Assembly: GCA_036267635.1 (NCBI GenBank)
Contig: DATAVR010000033.1
Location: 1-64,000, forward strand
Direction of reading: 5' to 3'
DNA length: 64,000 bases
Source: JADGRB01 sp036267635
GTDB lineage: Bacteria > Myxococcota_A > Polyangia > Fen-1088
Shown here: piece after piece, positions 56,099 to 64,000 of the stretch
Numbering within the stretch: position 1 is the stretch's first letter
Layout of the letters: each line of letters begins with the position of its first letter
The notes under the pieces: model-generated
Database searches by the model: none
What the model saw: the letters and a program-made list of their open reading frames with translations, nothing else
What the model was told of the DNA's origin: nothing
Program-made: the position numbers and the translations under genes

Positions 56099-58698
56099 CG
56101 CGCCACCAGCAGCGTCACGTCGTCGTCGAGCTTCTCGGCGAAGGCGTCGAGCGCGCCGAGCAGCGCGTCGCGCACCATGAGCGGGGGCGACGCGCCGTGC
56201 TTCTCCACCAGCTCGGCGAGCCGGTCGGTGCCGAAGCGCTCGCGGCCGTCGCGTCCCATCGCCTCGATGAGGCCGTCGGTGTAGAGCACCAGGAGGTCGC
56301 CGGGCAGGAGCTGCGCGGTGCTCTCCACCGTGCCGGCCTCGATGTCGCGCTTGGCACCGACCCAGGGGCCGGGCGTGGCCAGCCGCTCGCAGCGGCCGGT
56401 CGCGGCGCGTCGGATCAGGATCTCCTCGTGCGCGCCTGCGAAAGCCAGGCTGCCGTCCAGCCGGTAGCGCAGCAGCGTGAGCGTCGCATGCTCGCGCTGG
56501 CCGAGCCGCGTCCGCACGTTGTCGACCAGCATCGCGTTCAGCGCCAGCAGGATCTCGCGGGGTGAGGCGTCGGGGATCTTGCGCGCGAGGACGCCGATCC
56601 CGCTCTGCATCATCAACATCACCAGGCCGGTCCCGAGGCCGTGGCCGGCGACGTCGCCGATCCCTATCCAACAGCCACCCTCGACCGGGATGACGTCGTA
56701 GTAGTCGCCCCCCACCTCGGTCGCCGTCCGCATGCTGGCGGCGATCTCCAGCCCGGCGACGGTCACGTCGCGCGGCAGGATCGAGGTCTGGATCCGGGTG
56801 GCGATCTCCATCTCTTTTTCCAGCCGCTCGCGCTCGGCCACCTGGCGGCGGGTCGCCTCCTCGACCAGGCGGGCGACGAGACGCGCCCCCTCGAGCGCGC
56901 TCGAGACCTGCTCGGCCAGCGACTCGTAGACGATCCCCTCGCGCGGTCCCATCTCCAGCAGCAGGCAGCCGAGGGTGCGGTCGTGGAAGTAGAGCGGCTC
57001 CACGACGATCGAGGCCCGGCGGCCGAGCGGATCGATCACCGCCGGCAGCAGCGCCGCCGCGCCGAGCTTGCTCCCCGGCGCCGGCTCGCTGCCGCCCGGC
57101 GCCCGCTCCACGTCGTGCGCCAGCACCACTTCCATTTCGGCGGAGGCCGGCGCCGCCTCGGAGCCCCGATCGGTGAGCGTCATCCAGGCGCCCGGGATCC
57201 CCAGCTGGGGGAGCTGCCGGCCGACAGCCCCGGTCAGGGCCGCCACCTGCTGGGTCGCCAGCAGCGCCGCGCCGCTGACCGTGAGCGCGTGGGCCAGCCG
57301 CTCGGTGTGCAGGCGGTGCTGCGCCTGCGCCCGCTCGGCGAGCTCGGCGATCAAGATGCGCGCCTCGTGCCAGAGATCCTCGGCCTGCACCCAGCGCAAC
57401 GGCTCGCTGGGGAGAGCCGGGAGCAGCAGCTTGCGCAGCGCCGAGATCATCTTTTGCCAGGCCGCCACGTCGTCGCCGGAGGCCACCACGTGGCTGAGCA
57501 GCCGATCGAGCGTCGAGGTGAAGAGGCCGGCGCCTGCGCCGCGCAGCTCGGCCTCGAAGGCGTCGAGCAGCTGGCGATCCCACCCGGCCGGCAGCGCGGT
57601 GTCGGCGCCGTGCACCGCGCGGGCGATCTCACGCCGGAGATCCTCGCCGTGCTCGGCCAACAGGCTGTCGACCGAAGTCTCCGTCATGGTGACCGGACCA
57701 GCGCGTCCCGGACGCGCCAGCCCCGAGAAGCAGCCGCACGATTGCCGCACCACCAGCTCCGTCGCCGCGCTCGCCCGCAGCGCAACCTGCTGCCCCTCGA
57801 GCTGGGCCAGGACCAGATCGAGCGCCGCTTCGCCCTGCTGATAGAGCGGCTGCCGGACGGTGGTCAAGGGCGGCGTCGAGAACCGGGCGTCCTCGATGTC
57901 GTCGAAGCCGACCACCGCGACGTCGGACGGGACCTGCAGGCCCCGCTCCTCGAGGGCGCCCATCGCCGCCAGCGCCATGTAGTCGTTGCAGGCCACGAGG
58001 CCGTCGAACGGCACCTTGCGGTCGTCGACCAGGAGCTCGACCGCCGCTTCGCCCGAGCTCTTCTCGAACGTCCCCTCGCAGATGAGCGCCGGATCGATGG
58101 GGATGCCGCGCTCGGTGAGGACGGCGCGGTAGATGGCGTAACGGCGCTCCGCCTCGGCGTTGACGGCGGGACCCCGGATGAAGGCGATCCGCCGGCAGCC
58201 GTGGCGCATGAGGAGGTGCTCGAGCGCTTGGCGCATCCCCGGCTCTTCGTCGAGGGTGAGGCAGGGGATGCCGGGCGGGCCGAGCGCCAGGCTGGCCATC
58301 GGCAGCGGCGCCAGGCGCGCGCAGACCGCGTCGACCGCCGAGGGGCCTAGGGCGTTGCCGAGCGCGCCCCCCAGGATCACCGCCCCGTCGACGCTGTGGT
58401 CGTCGCACAGATCGAACACGAAGTTGCGGTGCAGCCCCTCGCTGCCGGGCGCGCCGATCACGCCGCCCGCGAAGACGGCCAGGCTCACCTCGCGCCGGCT
58501 GGCGGCCTCGGCCAGGCCCGCGAGCACGGTCGTCTGATAGGTGCCGCGCAGCGAGTCGAGCAGGACGCCGATCACCGGGCGGCGATCCTTGGACTTGCCG
58601 CCGCGCGCGCGCGTTCCCTCGCCGGCGGGCGCCGCGCGCATAGATCCCGTCTGATCACGCCAGCGCATCATCGCGGTGCCCGGCCCCGCATCACCCAT
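56071..58698 (-). CDS. LacI/GalR-type ligand-binding domain fused to a SpoIIE/PP2C-type phosphatase
   Basis: About 875 residues from ATG 58698 (ATG 58671 is an alternative). After a short basic start comes a LacI-like periplasmic-binding fold with no DNA-binding helix-turn-helix: RRPVIGVLLDSLRGTYQTTV, ACNDYMALAAMGALEERGLQVP and VGFDDIEDARFSTPPLTTVRQP. A helical/GAF-like middle (about 350-600) follows, then a SpoIIE phosphatase: GGDYYDVIPVEGG, IGIGDVAGHGLGTGL, LYTDGLIEAMGRDG and DDDVTLLVARY. Ligand binding (probably a sugar) would control dephosphorylation of a Ser/Thr or anti-sigma-antagonist protein in the cytoplasm. No signal peptide is seen, so the sensor is intracellular. Confidence 0.85.
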   Translation of the reverse strand: MGDAGPGTAMMRWRDQTGSMRAAPAGEGTRARGGKSKDRRPVIGVLLDSLRGTYQTTVLAGLAEAASRREVSLAVFAGGVIGAPGSEGLHRNFVFDLCDDHSVDGAVILGGALGNALGPSAVDAVCARLAPLPMASLALGPPGIPCLTLDEEPGMRQALEHLLMRHGCRRIAFIRGPAVNAEAERRYAIYRAVLTERGIPIDPALICEGTFEKSSGEAAVELLVDDRKVPFDGLVACNDYMALAAMGALEERGLQVPSDVAVVGFDDIEDARFSTPPLTTVRQPLYQQGEAALDLVLAQLEGQQVALRASAATELVVRQSCGCFSGLARPGRAGPVTMTETSVDSLLAEHGEDLRREIARAVHGADTALPAGWDRQLLDAFEAELRGAGAGLFTSTLDRLLSHVVASGDDVAAWQKMISALRKLLLPALPSEPLRWVQAEDLWHEARILIAELAERAQAQHRLHTERLAHALTVSGAALLATQQVAALTGAVGRQLPQLGIPGAWMTLTDRGSEAAPASAEMEVVLAHDVERAPGGSEPAPGSKLGAAALLPAVIDPLGRRASIVVEPLYFHDRTLGCLLLEMGPREGIVYESLAEQVSSALEGARLVARLVEEATRRQVAERERLEKEMEIATRIQTSILPRDVTVAGLEIAASMRTATEVGGDYYDVIPVEGGCWIGIGDVAGHGLGTGLVMLMMQSGIGVLARKIPDASPREILLALNAMLVDNVRTRLGQREHATLTLLRYRLDGSLAFAGAHEEILIRRAATGRCERLATPGPWVGAKRDIEAGTVESTAQLLPGDLLVLYTDGLIEAMGRDGRERFGTDRLAELVEKHGASPPLMVRDALLGALDAFAEKLDDDVTLLVARYWAAPGAL

Positions 58699-58801
58699 TC
58701 GTATCACGGACGAAGGCCCCTGGCGCGCCCGGCGCGGAAGGGTATTCTTGCGGCATGAAGTCGCGGCAACCCCCGGCGCGGACAGCCGGCGCCCGACCGG
58801 C

Positions 58802-59446
58802 GTGAAGTACCTCTCCGTCCCCCGCCCGGGCTCGCGCCGGGCGATGCTCATCTGGAGCACCACGCTCATCGCCGCGGTGCTGGCGACGGGCGGCATGATC
58901 GCCCAGCGGACCCGCCGGGAGATCCGCAGCGAGGAGCTGGGGATCCTGCAGGGGGTCCGCAAGGTCTGCACGCTGTCGACGGTCGAGCTGACCCTGGCCG
59001 ACTACGCCAAGAAGACGGTCCCCAAGACGATCGATCTGCCGTTCACCAAGGAGCCGACCGCCTATCTGTTTTACTCGGGGGTGGTGGCGGCGGGGTTCGA
59101 CGTCTGCGACGGCGCGGCGGAGATCAGCGTGAACCACGCCAAGCGCGAGGTGCGGGTCTCGCTGCCGGCGCCTCGGATCCTTTCGATCGACGTGCTGCGC
59201 TTCGAGACGATCAACGAAGACGCCGGCTTCCTCAACGAGATCTCGCCCGCCGACCGCAACCGCTGGTACAGCGAGGCGCGCGCGGCGCTCGAGCGCGGGG
59301 CGCGGAACGCAGGTGCGCTCGAACGGGCCGTGGCCCACGCGCGTGAGCTGTTCGCCGGCTTCGTCGAGCGGCACGGTTATGCGTTGACGTTCGTGGCGGC
59401 GGAAGCGGGCACCACGACGGCGACGACACCGGAAGCAGGTCGGTGA
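58802..59446 (+). CDS. DUF4230 family membrane-anchored protein
   Basis: The start is GTG 58802 or ATG 58844. The product of about 214 residues has an N-terminal membrane helix (MLIWSTTLIAAVLATGGMIA) and a soluble part with STVELTLADYAKKTVPKTIDLPF, YLFYSGVVAAGFDV and VRVSLPAPRILSIDVLRFETIN, the pattern of DUF4230. The family is of unknown function and often anchored in the inner membrane facing the periplasm. Its stop (TGA 59444-59446) overlaps the GTG of the next gene, so both are coupled. It is divergent from the phosphatase gene. Confidence 0.78.
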   Translation: MKYLSVPRPGSRRAMLIWSTTLIAAVLATGGMIAQRTRREIRSEELGILQGVRKVCTLSTVELTLADYAKKTVPKTIDLPFTKEPTAYLFYSGVVAAGFDVCDGAAEISVNHAKREVRVSLPAPRILSIDVLRFETINEDAGFLNEISPADRNRWYSEARAALERGARNAGALERAVAHARELFAGFVERHGYALTFVAAEAGTTTATTPEAGR

Positions 59447-61326
59447 GGCGGACGGCGGCGGCGCTGGCCGCGGCGCTCACGCTGGCGCTCGCGGGAGGGA
59501 CGACCCAGGCGCACAGCAAGCGCGCCGCCAAGAGCGAGACGAAGAGCCCGGCAAGAACCTCCGGGGGCGAGGCCTCGTCCGCCTGCACCGACAGCGACGA
59601 GACCGCGCTCTGGTGGTCACCGCTCGCCCCCGCGGCGGGCGCGACGCTCAAGCTGCTCGCGGTGGGCGAGGAGAGCGGGGCGGGCGAGCTGGCGGTGGTC
59701 GATCCCGGCGGCGCACGCCACGCGCTCTCCGTCGCCCGTCACCCGGGTGTCCCGGGCAGCCTGTCGGCCGAGCTGGCGGCGCCGCGCGCGGGCGCTTACC
59801 GGGTGACCTGGACACGCGGCGATCGAACGCTCGCCTGCCGCACCATCGCCGTCGCGGCGCACGCGCCCAAGCCCGACACCAGCGTCGGCAAGACGGTCTG
59901 GACGGCGGCGCACGGCTGGGACCGCCGCTACGAGAACTTCTTCTCCGCCTGGATCGACCTGCTGTTCGATGCGCCGCCGGACGCCTCGCTCGACTTCCGC
60001 CCGCTGCACCAGGCGCTGCGCGATCCGGCCCGCAACTTCTTGATGAACTTTCTCGGCCTGCGCGAAGACGACCCCAAGAACAAGGCCGCCATCGCCGCCA
60101 CGCCCGACTGCGCCGATCTGCCGTACTTTCTGCGCGCCTATTTCTCCTGGAAGCTGGGGCTGCCGTTTTCGTTCCGCGATTGCGACCGCGGCACCGACGC
60201 GCGCCCGCCGCGCTGCTCGGGCTTCTTCAGCAACGAAGATCCGCCCTCGGGCAAAGAGACGCTGGGCGCCGTGCGGGCGTTCCTGCGGCTCATGGGGAAT
60301 CACGTGCAGTCGGGGAGCGCGCGGACCGCGCTCGACGACGACGCCACCGACTACTATCCGGTCGCGCTCGAGAAGAAGGCGCTGCGCCCGGGGACGATCT
60401 ACGCCGATCCCTACGGCCACGTAATGATGATCGTGAGGTGGGTGGCGCAGACACCCGCTCGCGGCGGCCTGCTGCTGGCCGTCGACGGGCAGCCCGACAC
60501 CTCGATCGGCCGCAAGCGGTTCTGGGAGGGGACGTTCCTGTTCGCCAACGACGTCAAGAGCGCGGGGCCGGGCTTCAAGGCCTTCCGCCCCGTCGTGCGA
60601 GGGGCCGACGGCAAGCTGGCGACGCTTCCCAACAAGGCGATCGGCGGCGCCGGCGATCCGGCCCACCCGCCATTCTCCGACGAGCAGGCCCAGCTCTCGG
60701 CCGACGCCTTCTACGCGCGGATGGGGAAGCTCATCAACCCCCAGGGGCTGGAGGCCGAGGCGGCCTACCGAGAGACGCTCGACGCGCTCGCCGAGCAGCT
60801 GACCGTGCGGGTCGGATCGGTCGACAACGGCGAGAAATTCCAGAAAGAAAAAGGCCCCACGGTGATCCCGATGCCCGACGGCGCCAAGATCTTCGAGACC
60901 ACCGGACCGTGGGAAGACTACGCGACCCCCTCGCGCGACATGCGCCTCCTCATCGCCATGAACGTGCTGCTCGGGATCCCCGACCGGATCGTCAAGCACC
61001 CGGAGCTGTTCAAGCTGGGCGGCCGAAAACCCGAGGCGGTCCGGGGCGAGATCGCCAAGCTGCACGCCAGCCTCATCCCCACCCGTGGCATCACCTACAT
61101 CCGCAGCGACGGTTCGCCGCAGAAGCTGACCGTCGCCGATCTGCTGGCCCGTCGCGCCGCGCTGGAGATCGCCTACAATCCCAACGACTGCGTCGAGACC
61201 CGCTGGGGCGCCGTCGAAGGGACGCCGGAGGCCGCCGCCTGCACCCGCCACGCGCCGCCCGAGCAAAAGGCCAAGATGGCCGAGGTCCGCGTCTGGTTCC
61301 ACGAAGCACGGCGCCCCTCGCGGTAG
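59443..61326 (+). CDS. Exported protein with predicted papain-like cysteine-peptidase-type core
   Basis: GTG 59443 overlaps the preceding stop. The 627-residue product has a signal peptide (LAAALTLALAGGTTQA) and, after a beta-rich start, a region with PDCADLPYFLRAYFSWKLG (Cys), then ADPYGHVMMIVRWVAQ (His), then LLAVDGQPD (polar residue), the Cys-His-polar order of NlpC/P60- or papain-like enzymes. Length fits a large multidomain protein; most of it is not recognisable. It may cut a cell-wall or protein amide in the periplasm, which is inference. It forms an operon with the DUF4230 gene. Confidence 0.6.
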   Translation: MRRTAAALAAALTLALAGGTTQAHSKRAAKSETKSPARTSGGEASSACTDSDETALWWSPLAPAAGATLKLLAVGEESGAGELAVVDPGGARHALSVARHPGVPGSLSAELAAPRAGAYRVTWTRGDRTLACRTIAVAAHAPKPDTSVGKTVWTAAHGWDRRYENFFSAWIDLLFDAPPDASLDFRPLHQALRDPARNFLMNFLGLREDDPKNKAAIAATPDCADLPYFLRAYFSWKLGLPFSFRDCDRGTDARPPRCSGFFSNEDPPSGKETLGAVRAFLRLMGNHVQSGSARTALDDDATDYYPVALEKKALRPGTIYADPYGHVMMIVRWVAQTPARGGLLLAVDGQPDTSIGRKRFWEGTFLFANDVKSAGPGFKAFRPVVRGADGKLATLPNKAIGGAGDPAHPPFSDEQAQLSADAFYARMGKLINPQGLEAEAAYRETLDALAEQLTVRVGSVDNGEKFQKEKGPTVIPMPDGAKIFETTGPWEDYATPSRDMRLLIAMNVLLGIPDRIVKHPELFKLGGRKPEAVRGEIAKLHASLIPTRGITYIRSDGSPQKLTVADLLARRAALEIAYNPNDCVETRWGAVEGTPEAAACTRHAPPEQKAKMAEVRVWFHEARRPSR

Positions 61327-61370
61327 GTCAGTTGGGAGACAATCATCGAGGCTTCTCTGCGTGGTAGCCT

Positions 61371-61418
61371 TGTGGTCATGGATCGGCGCTTCACTGTGGT
61401 CATGGATCGGCGCTTCAC
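61371..61418 (+). repeat. Exact 24-base tandem duplication over the hicB start
   Basis: Two identical 24-base units abut (61371-61394 and 61395-61418), and the first six bases of a third (TGTGGT) follow. Each unit holds an ATG preceded by TGTGGTC. The duplication keeps the frame and adds eight residues. It looks recent, since no base differs. Confidence 0.9.
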
Positions 61419-61626
61419 TGTGGTATTGGAACGGGAAGTCGAAGGCGGGTTTTCCGTTTACGTCCCCGATCTGCCCGGCTGTGCCTCCCAGGGGGAAACC
61501 GAGGAGGAGGCCCTCGCGAACGTCCGCGAAGCGATCGAGGGCTACATCGAGGGGCTGAAGGCGGACGGCCTGCCGATTCCCGAGCCCCACACAAAGATCG
61601 GCACCGTCGAGGTCAAGGCGGCTTGA
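61378..61626 (+). CDS. hicB: HicB-family antitoxin (N-terminus duplicated)
   Basis: The HicB fold is clear: RFTVVLEREVEGGFSVYVPDLPGCASQGETEEEALANVREAI. The first eight codons (MDRRFTVV) occur twice because a 24-base segment including the start is exactly duplicated (61371-61394 and 61395-61418). ATG 61378 gives 82 residues, while ATG 61402 would restore the ancestral start. HicB neutralises the mRNA-cutting toxin HicA and represses its own operon; this one lacks a C-terminal DNA-binding domain. The TGA overlaps the TTG of the hicA remnant (61623). Since hicA is broken, the antitoxin is probably an orphan. Confidence 0.85.
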   Translation: MDRRFTVVMDRRFTVVLEREVEGGFSVYVPDLPGCASQGETEEEALANVREAIEGYIEGLKADGLPIPEPHTKIGTVEVKAA

Positions 61627-61800
61627 GCGGCCTCCCCCGTGTCAACGGGGCACGGGTGGTGCGAGCGCTTGAACGCGACCGATCTCACCCGGCGCGTATC
61701 CGTGCCCGTTCACAAGGGCATCGACCTCAAGCCGGGGACGCTCCGGTCCATCCTGAAGGGCGCGGGATTGAGCCCGGACGAACTGAAGGCTCTTCTCTGA
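61623..61800 (+). pseudogene. hicA: hicA toxin gene with internal deletion and frameshift
   Basis: TTG 61623 opens with the normal HicA start (GLPRVNGARVVRALER), but at about 61680 the frame leaves the family. The normal ending (RRVSVPVHKGIDLKPGTLRSILKGAGLSPDEL) continues in the next frame to TGA 61798-61800. The middle segment, which holds the catalytic His of HicA (GSHHV-type strand), is missing. Total length is 178 bases (3n+1), against about 225 for a whole hicA. No active toxin can result. HicA normally cleaves mRNA. The antitoxin just upstream is intact, which fits decay of the toxin first. Confidence 0.75.
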
Positions 61801-61882
61801 TCCCTCTGGACGGCGTCCGCGGCGCCGATACCGACGGAGCAGGGTAGAAATGTGACGGTTCGACGGTGTACGCTGCCGGGCC

Positions 61883-63439
61883 ATGAAGGTGGGTATCCCG
61901 AAGGAGATCTATCCTCACGAAGCGCGCGTGGCGGCCGTCCCTGAGACGGTGCACAAGATTCTCAAGCTGGGGTTCGAGGTGGTGGTGCAGGCCGGCGCAG
62001 GGGACGCCGCGAGCTTCGCCGACGCGGTCTACATCGAGGCGGGCGCCACGATCGCGCCGAGCGCCGAGGCGGTCTACGCCGAGGCGGACGTCGTCCTCAA
62101 GGTGCGGCAGCCGATCGCGATCGGCGGCGGCAAGCACGAGGTCGATCTGCTGAAAGAGGGCGCGGCGATCATCAGCTTCGTCTGGCCGGCGCAGAACAAG
62201 GAGCTGCTCGAGCGGCTCGCCGCCCGCAAGCTGACGGTGCTGGCGATGGACGCCGTTCCGCGGATCACGCGCGCGCAGCGGATGGACGCGCTGTCGGCGA
62301 TGGCCAACATCGCCGGCTACCGCGCGGTCATCGAAGCGGCGGCGCACTTCGGGCGGTTCTTCCCCGGCCAGGTGACGGCGGCCGGGCGGGTCAAGCCGGC
62401 GCAGGTCTTCATCGTCGGCGCGGGCGTGGCGGGGCTGGCGGCGATCGCGGCGGCCAGGGCGCTCGGCGCGCAGGTCCGCGCCTTCGACACGCGCCCCGCG
62501 GTGCGCGAGCAGGTGGAGAGCCTCGGCGCCACCTTCGTGGAGTTCAAGTTCGAGGAGTCGGGCGAGGGGACCGGCGGCTACGCCAAGGAGATGAGCGAGG
62601 CCTATCTGGCCGCCGAGCAGGCGATGATCGCCCAGCACTGCAAGCAGTCGGACATCGTGATCTCGACGGCGCTCATTCCGGGCAAGGTGGCGCCCCAGCT
62701 CATCACGTCGGGGGCGGTCGTCTCGATGGCGCACGGGTCGGTCATCGTCGACATGGCGGCCGAGCAGGGCGGAAACTGCGCGCTCACCGAGCGGGACAAG
62801 GTGGTCGAGAAGTTCGGCGTCACCATCATCGGCCTCACCGACCTGCCGAGCCGGATGGCGCGCCAGTCGAGCGAGCTCTACGCGACGACGGTGTTCAACC
62901 TGCTCAAGGAGGTCGCGCCGGAAGGAAAAATCGCGATCAAGATGGAGGACGAGGTCCAGCGCGGCGTGCTGGTGCTCAAAGAGGGGGAGCTGACCTGGCC
63001 GCCGCCCAAGCCGCCGCAGCCGCGCGCGGGTGGTCCCACCGGGGCGCACAAGGTCCTGGAGGCAAGATCGACGACGCACCCGACGCCGGCCCAGGTGAGC
63101 GGCGGCGGCGGGAAGATGCTGGGCGCGCTGGCGGCGATCGCGCTCGGTGCCGCGGCGATCTTCGGACCGCCGGCGTTGATCCAGCACCTGACGGTCTTCC
63201 TGCTCGCCTGCGTGGTCGGCTGGCATCTCATCTGGAACGTCACGCCGGCGTTGCACACGCCGCTCATGAGCGTCACCAACGCCATCAGCGGCATCATCCT
63301 CATCGGCGGCATGTTGGCCCTCTTCGGCGGCGGCTCGGGCGCGCTGGCGCTGGGCGGCGTGGCGATCCTGGTGGCGTCGATCAACGTGGCGGGCGGCTTC
63401 CTGGTCACCCAGCGGATGCTGAAGATGTTCCGCCGATGA
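61883..63439 (+). CDS. pntA: NAD(P) transhydrogenase subunit alpha (PntA)
   Basis: 518 residues, close to the E. coli length. The N-terminal NAD-binding domain begins MKVGIPKEIYPHEARVAAVPE and carries IVGAGVAGLAAIAAARALGAQVRAFDTRP (about 174-203). The C-terminal part has about four membrane helices (GALAAIALGAAAIFG, LIQHLTVFLLACVVGWHLIW, TPLMSVTNAISGIILIGGMLALFGG, ending MLKMFRR). So this is the single-chain alpha subunit with its membrane segment, not the split type. The enzyme moves hydride from NADH to NADP+ using the proton gradient. The stop overlaps the pntB ATG. Confidence 0.95.
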   Translation: MKVGIPKEIYPHEARVAAVPETVHKILKLGFEVVVQAGAGDAASFADAVYIEAGATIAPSAEAVYAEADVVLKVRQPIAIGGGKHEVDLLKEGAAIISFVWPAQNKELLERLAARKLTVLAMDAVPRITRAQRMDALSAMANIAGYRAVIEAAAHFGRFFPGQVTAAGRVKPAQVFIVGAGVAGLAAIAAARALGAQVRAFDTRPAVREQVESLGATFVEFKFEESGEGTGGYAKEMSEAYLAAEQAMIAQHCKQSDIVISTALIPGKVAPQLITSGAVVSMAHGSVIVDMAAEQGGNCALTERDKVVEKFGVTIIGLTDLPSRMARQSSELYATTVFNLLKEVAPEGKIAIKMEDEVQRGVLVLKEGELTWPPPKPPQPRAGGPTGAHKVLEARSTTHPTPAQVSGGGGKMLGALAAIALGAAAIFGPPALIQHLTVFLLACVVGWHLIWNVTPALHTPLMSVTNAISGIILIGGMLALFGGGSGALALGGVAILVASINVAGGFLVTQRMLKMFRR

Positions 63440-64000
63440 TCGTCCCCGTCGTCACCATTCGTTCGGTCGCCTACCTCGCGGCCAGCCTGCTGTTCATCTT
63501 GAGCCTGCGCGGGCTCTCCACCCAGGAGAGCGCGCGGCAGGGGAACCGCTTCGGCATCATCGGCATGCTGGTGGCGGTGGTGATGACGGCGGTGGCGCTG
63601 CTCATCCCCGGCGAGAGCGCGGCCGCCGCGCCCGACACCACCGTGGTCGGCGTGCTGGGCGGTGCGTTGGGGATCGGCTGCGTGATCGGCGCGCTGCTCG
63701 CCACGCGCGTGGCGATGACCTCGATGCCCGAGCTGGTGGCGATCCTGCACAGCTTCGTCGGCGCGGCGGCGGTGCTGGTCGGCATCGCGACCTACCTGCA
63801 GCCGGCGGGGGTCGACGCGGCCGATCGCAGCGCGCACCTGGGCGAGATCTACGTCGGCATCCTGGTCGGCGCCGTCACCTTCAGCGGCTCGGTGATCGCC
63901 TTCGGCAAGCTGCGCGGCAAGATCGGCAGCAAGCCGCTGCTGCTCCCCGGCCGGCACATCCTGAACATCATCGCGCTCACCCTCTGCGTGGCGCTGGGGG
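63436..64000 (+). CDS. pntB: NAD(P) transhydrogenase subunit beta (PntB), 5' part, cut by window end
   Basis: ATG 63436 overlaps the pntA stop (ATGA). The 188 visible codons are the membrane part of PntB: helices SVAYLAASLLFILSLRGLS, IIGMLVAVVMTAVALLI, MPELVAILHSFVGAAAVLVGIATY and HLGEIYVGILVGAVTFSGSVIAFGKL, then LRGKIGSKPLLLPGRHILN, all typical. The gene continues past 64000, so the NADP-binding domain is not seen. With pntA it forms the proton-translocating transhydrogenase. Confidence 0.95.
   Translation, partial: MIVPVVTIRSVAYLAASLLFILSLRGLSTQESARQGNRFGIIGMLVAVVMTAVALLIPGESAAAAPDTTVVGVLGGALGIGCVIGALLATRVAMTSMPELVAILHSFVGAAAVLVGIATYLQPAGVDAADRSAHLGEIYVGILVGAVTFSGSVIAFGKLRGKIGSKPLLLPGRHILNIIALTLCVALG

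Noticed and set aside
1..64000. Prophage, transposon, integrase or tRNA-linked island
   Set aside because: I found no integrase, transposase, phage structural gene, terminal inverted repeat or tRNA-like cloverleaf by eye. A tRNA or small RNA scan would be needed to exclude small RNA genes fully.

Overview
The window is about 64 kb of very GC-rich, tightly packed bacterial DNA with no rRNA, tRNA, CRISPR array, insertion sequence or phage gene that I could recognise. Several traits point to the phylum Myxococcota, most likely a Polyangia-type soil bacterium. There are eleven lipoproteins with a Gly/Ala/Ser/Thr low-complexity spacer directly after the lipidated Cys, one C-terminal MYXO-CTERM-like anchor, two eukaryotic-type Ser/Thr kinases, an FHA-domain sigma-54 activator and a SpoIIE-type phosphatase. 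The species assignment is inference.

Layout. 1-3596: an overlapping operon for envelope glycan or lipid work (Omp85-type barrel end, LPG-synthase-like membrane protein, GT4 glycosyltransferase, PIG-L deacetylase). 3630-5368: fucA/ald2-like aldolase plus mtnA, a probable 5-deoxypentose/methylthioribose salvage pair. 5464-9636: DUF763 protein and a large MYXO-CTERM lipoprotein. 9637-10963: a decayed stretch with a broken addiction module. 10964-21000: surface lipoproteins (LamG-like, GH11 xylanase-like, RCC1-like), two 2-oxoglutarate/Fe(II) oxygenases and small genes. 21056-28886: SlyX, a TPR protein, a DUF2231/metal-binding fusion, an arylsulfotransferase-like and a CHAP lipoprotein, and a frameshifted pentapeptide-repeat gene. 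28990-30998: Ada/AlkA fusion plus Ogt (alkylation repair). 31005-37345: DUF3616 and CotH lipoproteins, a barrel protein, a spermidine-synthase-like gene and a cold-shock gene. 37449-42798: a signalling locus of an FHA sigma-54 activator, a Ser/Thr kinase fused to an extracytoplasmic GH6 cellulase-like domain, and a cyclic-nucleotide-binding DUF1003 protein. 42807-44489: rhamnogalacturonan-acetylesterase-like lipoprotein. 44555-49054: small membrane protein and two tandem DUF4139 proteins. 50013-53815: DUF1566 lipoprotein, and a PEGA kinase with two arrestin-like partners. 53864-59442: esterase, tautomerase, FKBP lipoprotein, LacI-sensor/SpoIIE phosphatase and a DUF4230 protein. 59443-64000: a predicted papain-like periplasmic protein, a broken hicBA pair, and pntA with the start of pntB.

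The strongest candidate for a new system is 37449-41767. The sigma-54 activator carries an FHA (phospho-threonine-binding) domain and its stop overlaps the start of a transmembrane Ser/Thr kinase. The outer domain of that kinase is a nearly complete GH6 cellulase fold in which the catalytic-acid Asp is Asn. I read this as a cellulose or beta-glucan sensor kinase wired to a sigma-54 activator. Separate plant-polysaccharide genes in the window (GH11-like, CE12-like) fit that theme.

At least three loci are damaged by small indels: an addiction module, a pentapeptide-repeat gene and hicA. These are either real decay or consensus errors in the assembly.
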